Assembly (NCBI GenBank): GCA_963965975.1
Contig: OZ014421.1
Location: 2,965,001-3,029,000 of the forward strand
DNA from: Xestospongia bergquistia
Taxonomy: Eukaryota; Porifera; Demospongiae; Haplosclerida; Petrosiidae
Direction: 5' to 3'
Length of the DNA: 64,000 bases
Part shown: piece by piece, positions 50,801-60,660 of the stretch
How the letters are laid out: each line of letters begins with the position of its first letter
Position numbering within the stretch: the first letter of the stretch is position 1
Made by a program: the position numbers and the translations under genes
Notes under the pieces: generated by a model
Database searches by the model: none
What the model was told of the DNA's origin: nothing
What the model saw: only the letters and a program-made list of their open reading frames with translations

Positions 50801-53800
50801 AGTCTGTGCCATCTAGCTAGTGAGTTTGTTTCATCTCTTGTCACCAAATATATTGTAACCTGGCCGAGATATGTTCAACATACAACAAACATAAAATAAT
50901 AGAGAGAGAGAGAGAGTTACTTGTACAAACTCAAACAGAACTAACTCCTCAAAAACGTCCTCGCACAATGTATACATGTGCTCATTCTTGAATATTCTGG
51001 AATACATAAATATTCAAACATTATCACCATATTCATACGTAATTATCATATTCATAATTATCACACTCTATGAAAACTAGCAGTTACTTGTGAATTCTAA
51101 GCATACCTGGAGGAAGTTCTTTGAAATAGATTTGTATGTGGACTTTGTAACAAAGCCATTTAACGAAGTTTGTTATCTGAGCCTAAACTTACCCTTGCAA
51201 AGGCAATGGAACTTGCCCAAGGGAGGAATATGCTGACCACAGTTCTAGATGACTGAAAAGACAAGAACAGCACATCAAGAAGGTCATATGGATGCCAGTC
51301 AAGCCCCAAACAGCCTACAGTCATGTTACAGATGCAGAAAATCAAACCATATCCCTGTGGATGTAGATACATGGATTGCAATGCTTGTGGAAAGAAGAGC
51401 CACATAGCTCCAGCTTGTCATTCTAATCCCCAGAGGAAGCACAACTCTCCTGGAAATTCACAGAAATCAAAGAAAAGATTTACGGTACTCATCAGATCCA
51501 TCAAGAGTCTCAATGTAATGCTGATTCAGAAGAAGTCAGGTTTACACACAAAGTGAGACAGTGTCTCCCTGTACCCCAATTCAAGTCACACTACAAGTTG
51601 CCCAAAAACCTCTTAACATGGAAGTAGACACCGGAGTTACAGTATCTTTAATCTCAGAAGCTACATAAAAGAAATACTTCCCTGAGATGAAGTTACGGAC
51701 ATGCAAGTTAGTGCTGAAAATGTACACAAATGAACCTATGCCTGTTCTCGGACAATTGCATGTTGATGTATGTTATCAAGGACAATCTGAAGTAACATAC
51801 GACTAGGATACATTGTGGTTTACATAATACCTGTTTACATGTACAATTTTAGTGAAATGGGCAGTTTTGTAAACTGCTCTTTCTATTGACAGTACTTTCA
51901 CAAATATATTCATATTCCTTTGCACGGATACATTGAAAGATTAATATCAACTGTATTGTTGATGCTATATCATGATATTCATTTCATATAGAAGCTATCA
52001 TTTTCTTAAGAAAATGTTATTCTGACCATAACACAAGTAATTACAGTTATGTTGTCAGCTGTTAATTGTCATAACATTAAAAATTATTATAGAAAACTTT
52101 ACTTATGAAATTTTCTTCCTTAAGAGAAATAAATTTTTTCTCCTATAATTCTGTATATTTCAAAAATGTTTAATGTAAATGTCTCTAATTCAATTATCTC
52201 ATAAATTGAGATAAGGGAAGTTTATTAGAAGTGATAATTGCTGTGTTGTTCATCACTACCAGTGTTACTTGATAATAACATCAACTCCCAGCATCAATTT
52301 TAATCTTTAATTATAGCTCTTTGTCATTCAATTACTTTTGTGATTTGATTTAATTAGTGTCTGTAGATATCATTCTTTTGCTCTTGTGCATGTATGAAGT
52401 ATCTAAACAATTAATACCAGTGCTTCATAATTTGACGTTATTGATATCATATGACTATATAGTAATGTGTTATTATTAATAAATCAAATTCATTGGTCAA
52501 CCTATAGTTTGTTGATAATAATCAAACAATAATTATAGTTAATCAATTTATTTTAGATTCTATAATGCCATGTTAAATGATTTAAATGATTTTTACCTCC
52601 TGTTATGTCTAAAACACAAACGTATACTTTGATGTTTGTACACATTTCTTCTCTCTAATTACTCTAATATATATCACATAATTCTTTAGGATGGGAAAAC
52701 TTCATTGATGTTAGCATGTACGTGGGGACACCTGAATGCAGCTAAAGCATTATTAGAGCAAGGAGCAGACATGAACATCTTTGATAAAGTAAGTTAGTGT
52801 GTTATCTTTACACCAATCAAATAAAGAATTTAATCAATGTGTTATTCTATGACAATACAACTATATAATTACAACTTCAGTAGATTTTTATGTAAATGTA
52901 GACTTTTGAATTAAAAGAAGAGAGATAGCTAATATTAAATCAAAACTGTTTGCATGCAGCCCTGAAATCAGTAATAGTACATAGTCAAGAAACCTCTCCC
53001 TCTTCACAAATTGATTTTTGCAAAAATGATTAATAATTATTACAATTGCCACTCTTCCCCTCTCATTTTCCATGTCTAAGAACATAGTTAATATGAAATT
53101 TTCTAACATAATGTCATATCTGACTATTGTCATGACTATGTAACAATTTCTACAATAGTTTGTCGTATAAATGTATTTTATAGTTAATAAGTAAATGTAT
53201 ATTGAAACACAATAATAAGATATCTGAATGGAGACAATATCTAATTTCACAAACACTTGTAACTTGTGTTGACAGTAATTTTATAAAATTATTTTAACCT
53301 TCCTACATCATTTAAATCATATTAACCCTCAGAGGACCACTGTTACAAATTAGTGAACAAGGAATGTTAATTAAAAGAGACTTACCATTGACTTATTCTT
53401 ATTTATACTTTTCCTTTATTAACAAAATATCACTATAATATTACCAAATTACTAATGTAGAACAACAATGAATATTGATTAGGTATTTAAAAATTGGTCA
53501 GATATTGAAACAGAGGAATTTATTAATAATGAATATGATAATAATAGTGATAATGAACTGGATAACAAATTCATAGATGTTGTATTAACATTAATAACTA
53601 CAAATACAAATCAAAACTTACTGTTTACTATTTATAAAGAATGACTAGTTTAGTCACTGAAGTATTCTTTCTATTCATAAAACTAGATGATGTTCTCTAT
53701 TATGTTAGTTATTCCTGTATTAAGACAGATTGGTTTGATAATGCAATGTAATGCAGTATATTAAGTCTACAATAGTAGCTATATATGCATGAACATAACT

Positions 53801-56800
53801 GTATAATAATTGTACCATTGACAATATCACATAGTGGATATTTACAAGAACCATTAAAATTATGGATGTATTATGTGTTACTAGTACATTGATTTATCTG
53901 TATAGTGTACATTGTGTATATATTCCTCCTTTTGTTATTACTACAGAATGGCTGGACTGCATTACATTGTGCAGCAAACAATAATCATCCAGAGATGATC
54001 AAAATATTAATTACCAATGGTGCTGACATTATTGCTGTCGATAAGGTAGGAAAGATTATTTTTTGATTTCAACAAGTATTCAAGGATCATAGATAATATA
54101 CTAAGTATGATATTAACCCTTAGAGACCAGATGTCATGAACTCATAACAGCAATTATTACGTAAAAAACACAAAAGTGACAATATTGTGACAGGTGATAA
54201 ATGTAAACAAAAACTGGGAGTCATATGTTTGTGATCACGTCTGAATTGTAAAACCACTGTTATTGTAGTGCATGGTTTTCTTTCTTTATACAATGAAGAA
54301 TGTAAAATGAATGCTCAGGAAGCGATAGATAGATTGTCAGAGATAGATACAGATGTAAGTATTTAAGAATGTGATGATATGAAAGAGGAAAATGTGAGTA
54401 GTGTGAGTAGCAATGGCTGTAGTGATGAGTCAAGTGAAGACATTGATGAAATGAAGCAGTGTCAGCTGTGACTACAGGAAGAAGAAGGGGACGAAATAGA
54501 GGGAGAAGGAGGAAAGGAGGAAGTAGTGAGAATACTAGATGTCAGAAAGAATCATGTTATAAGTGCAAAGAAATAAAAGGTACAATTTTTAAAAAAATTT
54601 TATTATCCATAATTATTAGATACAGACCCTGACATTCCACCGGTACAACTATTATTCAATGAAACACCAGGCCCTACAGTTAATCTTACTGACAGGTTAT
54701 CACCGATACAATGTCTTAATCTTTTCTTTACTTCTGCTGTATAGCAATATCTAGTTGACAAAACCAATGAATACGCTCTGCACAAGCAACAAAAGCACAA
54801 TGGAAGACATTCTGTTTATAGCAACTGGAAAGCAGTTACAATAAAGGGAATGAAAGCATTCATTGGGATGATACTCAATATGGGAATAATATAGTTAGAG
54901 CTCATCCGTGACTATTGGTCTACTTGTACTACATGTAATATTCCTTTCTTTCGCCAAATTATGTCACGAGACCGTTTTATCCAAATCTTTGGAATGCTTC
55001 ATGTAGGTGAAATTGATGCAAGACCTAGACAAAGCAAGATACAACCATTCATCAATTTGTTATTACCCATCATAAAAAGCAATTACACACAGACAAACAA
55101 GTAGCTGTTGATGAAGCAATAATCACCTTTAGAGGTAGAGTTAGCTTCAGGCAATACATAAACGGAAAACGTGACACGTGGGATATAAAAGCTTATGTAA
55201 TGTCTGACAGCAAGTCTGGATATATGCACAACCTACTCATATATTATGGTAAAGATAGTTGTCTCATTGAGAGACCAGACTTATATCATACATGGAAGGT
55301 AGTTCTAACACTCTGTGACTATCTGAAAAACAAGCGATATGACTTGTACACTGATAGGTTCTACAATAGCATACCTTTAGCTGATGAGTAAGATAAAATA
55401 GGCTTTACTGTCACTGGTACTGTCCTTGCAAACAAGAAAGGGTTAAGGCATTAAAAGATAAAACAAAACAAAAGAGAGGAACTGTAAAAGCATTTAGAAG
55501 TGGCAAAAATGATTTGATTCATTATGTATAAAATAGATTCCTACACAGCTAATGACTGTGTGGAAAACCCATTAGATACCTTGTTGGTCAAGCATACAAC
55601 TAGGATAGATTGTGTTTTACATAATACCTAATTACGTGTACAATTTTAGTGAAATTGGCTTTTTTTGTAAAGTACTCTTTCTATTGACAATAATTTCACA
55701 CATACATTGAAACATTAATGTCAAGTGTATTGTTGATGCTATATCATGATATTCGTTTCATTTAGAGTTATCATTTTCTTAAGAAAATGTTATTCTGATA
55801 AAAACACAAGTAATTAGTGTTATCTTGTCAGCTTGCTGTTAAACAATGTCACAATATTAAAAGTTATCATAACAAACATTACATATGAATTTTTCAACAT
55901 TCAGAGAAATAAATTTTTTATTCTATAATCTATAAATTTCAACAACATTGTCTTACTTTCTTATTTTAACGTAAAATTCAAGTATCTCAGATGTAATATT
56001 TAAGGGAGGTTGATTAGAAGTAATAATTGCTGTGTTGTTCATCACTAGCAGTGTATGTTGATAATAACATCAACATTTAACATCAATTTTGATCTTTAAT
56101 TATAACCCTTTGTCATTCAATTACTTCTCTGATATGATTTAATTAATGTTAGTAGATGTGATTCTTTTGTTCCTGGGTATGTAAGAAGTATTGTATACAA
56201 TTAATTGCAGTGCTTCATAACTTGAGGTTATTGAAATCATATGCCTATACAGTAATTGAATATTATTATTTAAACATCATTTTTCAACCTACATTATTTA
56301 GGATGGGAACACTCCATTGATGTTAGCATGTATGAAGGGTTCACTGAGTGCAGCTAAAGTGTTATTAGAGCAAGGAGCAGATATGAACATCATTGATAAA
56401 GTAAGTTCATGTGTATCTTTACACCAATCAATTAAACAATGTAATTAATGAGTTATTCTATGACAATACAACTATATAATTACAACTTCAATAGATTTTT
56501 ATGTGAATGTAGACTTTTGAATTAAAAGAAGAGAGATATCTCAAATAGTTAATAGTAATTGTCAACACAGTCATTGTATGTATTTTAAAATAGTAAATCA
56601 AAGCTGTTTGCATACAGTCCTTAGGTCATAAATTGTACATAGTCAAGGAACTTCTCATTCTTCACAAATTGATTTTTGCAAAAATGATAAATTGTTATTA
56701 CAATTGCCACTTCCCTCTCTTTTTCTACATGACTAAGAAGACAGTTAATAAGAAACTGTCTAACATAATGTTATATCTGACTATTTTCATGACTATGTAA

Positions 56801-56846
56801 CAATCTCTACAATAGTTTTTACATGTCAATGTAAATACATTGACAT

Positions 56847-56900
<54 letters not shown>

Positions 56901-59900
56901 ATGACCAGACATTTGAAGGGACACAGTATCTGATTTATATAAAGACACCACAAATAACACATAAACAATCTTTCAAAATTCTACTTGAACAAAATAATAT
57001 AATAACTTACCAGCATTCTTTTTATACATAATTATTGATTCTATTTATAGTTAATTTTGTAATTGACCTTGCTATCATGATCAAGTATAAACAGAATCTG
57101 TTAAGTCTGTTTTAGTCCCCTTTTTATATAACTACATCTGAAGTACAGCCACATGCTCATGTGAGAGCCATCTCCTTGGATTTGTAATTGAAAAGCAACA
57201 TTGATTAACATTAGTTTGAAGATGAGAAACTACTTACATAGTTTAGCACAGAAGAAACAAATGTAAGCATATACATATTCATGAAAGCTTACAGAAATTA
57301 TTGGGAAAAGCAATCTGGTTCATTAAAACTAAAACAAAGCCAAGCTGACAACTTGGCCTGTCATAAGGTAATTGTGCATTCACAAATTCTTGTACGCCAG
57401 TTCACTTTATTTACTATGTATATTTTTAGTTTTCTTAGGACTAATACACTCAAAATTTTCTTTAAAATACAACTCTGTGTGCACGTACAAACTTACATCA
57501 AAAGCACAGCTTTTAATCAAAAATAATACTGCTATGTCAGTGTTTTGTAACCTCTCCTTTTTCACAAATTGATTTTACAAAAACAATAAATTATAATAAT
57601 TGCCACTTCTCCCTCTCGTCCTACATGACTAATAAGACAATGTCACATCTGACTATTGTCATGACTATGTAACAATATCTGCAATAGTTTGTCATGTAAG
57701 CATATTTTATAGTAAATAAGCAAATGTGAATTAAAACGTGATGACAAGACATTCAAATAGAGAGAATATCTAATTTGACAAACACTTGTAACTTGAGTGG
57801 ACATTAATTTTACAGAATTGCTTTAACTTTCCTACATCATTTGAATGATGTTAACCCTTGAATGATAACTGTTACAAATTAGTTACATGTCCACCTCCAT
57901 TAATAACCACTGTCACTCATTAGTGAACTGGGAATTACCATTTACTTGTTCTTATTGTTACTTTTCCTTTATTGAAAAAACTATCACTATAATATTACCA
58001 AATTACTAATATAGAACAACAATGAATATTGATTATGTATTTTAAAATTGATCAGATATTAAAACAGAGGAATATTGTAATAATGAATATGATAATATTA
58101 GTGATAATGAACTGGATAAAGAATTCATTGAATTATTGTGTTAACATTAATAAGTACAAATACAAATCAAAACTTACTGTTTCCTATTTATAAAGAATGA
58201 CTAGTTTAGTCATTGAAGTACTCTTTCTATTTATAAAAATGGAAGAGGTTCTCTATTATGTTAATTATTCCTGTATTAAGATAGATTGATTTGATAAGAG
58301 TTTTATAATGCAGTATATTAAGTCTACAGTAGTAGCTATATATACATGAACATAATTGTATAATAATTGTACCATTGACAATATCACATAGTGGATATTT
58401 ACAAGAATCATTAAAATTATGAATGTATTATGTGTTTTTAGTACATTGAGTTGAGAATTATCTGTATAATGTACTTTGTGTATATATTGCTTCTTTGTGT
58501 TATTGCTACAGAATGGCTGGACTGCATTACATTGTGCAGTAAACGATAATCATCCAGAGATTGTCAAAATATTAATTAGTAATATTGCTGACATTACTGC
58601 TGTCGATAAGGTAGGAAAAATTAATTTTTGATTGCATCAAGTCTTCAAGGATCGTAGATAATATAGAAGAATATAGTAATAATGAATATGATAACAGTAG
58701 TAATAATGAACTGGATAATGAATTCATAGAAGATGTTGTGTTAACATTAATAACCACCAAAACAAATCAAAACTAACTGTTTCCTATTTACAAAGAATGA
58801 CTAGTTTAGTCACTGATGTACTCTTTCTATTCATAAAACTAGAAGAGCTTCTCTATTACATTAATTATTCCTGTATTAAGATAAATTGGTTTGATAAGAG
58901 TTTTATAATGCACTATATTAGGTCTACAGTAGTAGCTATATATATGAATATAATTGTATAATAATTGTACAATTGACAATATCACATAGTGGATATTTAC
59001 ATGAATCATTAAAATTATGAATGTATTATGTGTTACTAGTATATTGAGTAGAAAATTATCTATATAATGTACTTTGTGCATATATTGTTTCTTTGTTACA
59101 GGATGGCTGGACTGCATTACATTGTGCAGCCTACAATAATCATCCAGAGATCGTCAAAATATTAATTACTAATGGTGCTGACATTACTGCTGTCAACAAA
59201 GTAAGAAAAATTAATTTTTGATTGAATCAAGTGTTCAAGGATCATAGATAATATGCTAAGTATGATATTAAAATGTTATTATAGATCGATGAAAAAACTC
59301 TTTGTGTTATCTGTTATTGTTTGTTAAATATGAAGACTGGTATAATCAATATTTTGTATAACCATCCTGTTCAGTTTTTTAACTAGAAATTACAGCTATA
59401 TTGTGTTAGAATCATATTAAATTTGGTATCTAGGAAGTACAATATATACAAATGTTTAATACGAGGTTTTTACAAAATGTCTGTATACCAACTATTTGAA
59501 TGAAACTTTAGGCTTGACACATTTTCTTATTTTGAAATTGCATGTTTTCCTGATCCTTTTCCTGATGTATGGATATAATCACAGGTCCATTTTGTATTAA
59601 TTTATTTTATTGTTCTGTGTGAATTAAGCTTCTAAGAGCAACAAATGAACTTACATAATTTACTCATAGGATAGATGGGGCTTTCCTGCAATCTCTAGCA
59701 AAGGGTCTCCTTCAGAGAAGAAATATTGTGTACAAAATGGAAATTTAGTTATAACAGTAATGAAGGATAACAAACCCTTCTGTTTTACCTGAACAAATCC
59801 AATCAAAATTAAATCTTGATTCCTTTCCTTGATACTAGAACAAATCCTTTTTATCTTATTTTGAAATCACAAAACACCATTATATTTACAATACGTTACC

Positions 59901-60619
59901 AAACATTTTGAATGTCTCTTAAACTTCTCGTGCTCGTCGAAGATAATAGGCGTTGTTTATTGAAATAACAAATAAATTTGGTGGGCATGTGAACTATACA
60001 TTACAATAAATTTAAATGCAATACAATACAGGACAGTACTGTGTAGTAGATTAACAAACAGAATAGTTTGTATACAATACATGCAGCAAGCTAAAACAAT
60101 ATAATACATTGTCAAGGATATGTTTTTACATTGTCTATTATATTGTTTATGCATGGTCAAAGCTAATATTTCAACATCATTTTAAATTAGAGGTTAGTGC
60201 TTGAAACGTCAGATGGTTAAAGTACATGGAGTCTATAAAACGAAACTACTTTTGTGCTGTTTATAATGGTTTTCAAATGTCCATTCTATCATAGTGACTT
60301 CAATTATGTACCTCAAATACACATTTGCAAGATTAAGCTTAGAATACTTTTATCATGTCATAGCTCTGTATATGTATAGTTACATGATCTGCAAAAAAGA
60401 AACAAGTCAATGTGACTTTTCAAGTCAGCTGTTACATGTTTTGTATGTTTATTATGATTAGAAATATATAAAATTAGCCAACTATAATGTGCAACAATAT
60501 GAGTTTATGATACAAAGATTTAGATTGTTGACACTAGATTGCTTTTTACAACCTGTTTAGATGAAAGTATTGGCTGAACTGATTTTTTTTTATTTTGAAA
60601 TGACACGTTTATCATATCC

Positions 60620-60660
<41 letters not shown>

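Larger units (their letters stand above)
44790..51065 (-). mobile_element. Ty3/gypsy LTR retrotransposon, complete ends, decayed coding region
   Basis: Bounded by two LTRs of about 210 bp (44790-44999 and 50854-51065), each starting TG and ending CA, and flanked by the 5-bp duplication ctcta (44785-44789 and 51066-51070). Orientation is minus: a primer-binding-like tttggtgac follows the 5' LTR, and a purine-rich run (aaaagtgaggaaa on the minus strand) precedes the 3' LTR. The order gag, protease, reverse transcriptase, RNase H, integrase identifies Ty3/gypsy. Frameshifts and stops occur throughout, the RT active-site region is deleted, and pol is interrupted by a pogo-like element at 47238-49700. 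It sits inside the gag of the outer gypsy element. Confidence 0.93.
44280..51797 (+). mobile_element. Outer Ty3/gypsy fragment (LTR-like end, gag, protease start), split by an inserted element
   Basis: The outer element is present in two pieces, 44280-44789 and 51066-51797. A possible 5' LTR ends near 44457 (TATA-like ttgtataaatagg at about 44374). Gag begins near 44491 (MATGTTQFGTLKEF) and shifts frame near 44580, then reads LLSSIGPTIYSLIRD and AKRFTFHRRNQRPGETIAEY. After the inserted 6.3-kb element the gag reading resumes at 51066-51070 and leads to a zinc knuckle CNACGKKSHIAPAC (about 51377-51418) and the protease motif VDTGVTVSLIS (51627-51635 codes DTG). It ends at about 51797 without reverse transcriptase or 3' LTR. 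Several stop codons; inactive. Confidence 0.82.
58130..59210. repeat. 590-bp tandem duplication carrying exons 9 and 10
   Basis: The stretch before and through exon 9 (about 58130-58620) is repeated before and through exon 10 (about 58720-59210), with landmarks such as gaatgactagtttagtca and cattgtgcag at a constant 590-bp offset. Confidence 0.85.

Noticed and set aside
52888-53256. 122-codon minus-strand frame
   Set aside because: Hydrophobic AT-driven reading within an intron that is duplicated elsewhere without keeping the frame.
53325-53650. Complete miniature piggyBac element
   Set aside because: A TTAACCC-type left end is visible but no matching right end, so only a fragment is claimed.
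58572-58760. Minus-strand frame overlapping exon 9
   Set aside because: It overlaps a well-supported ankyrin exon on the other strand and is rich in Ser/Leu from AT-rich codons.
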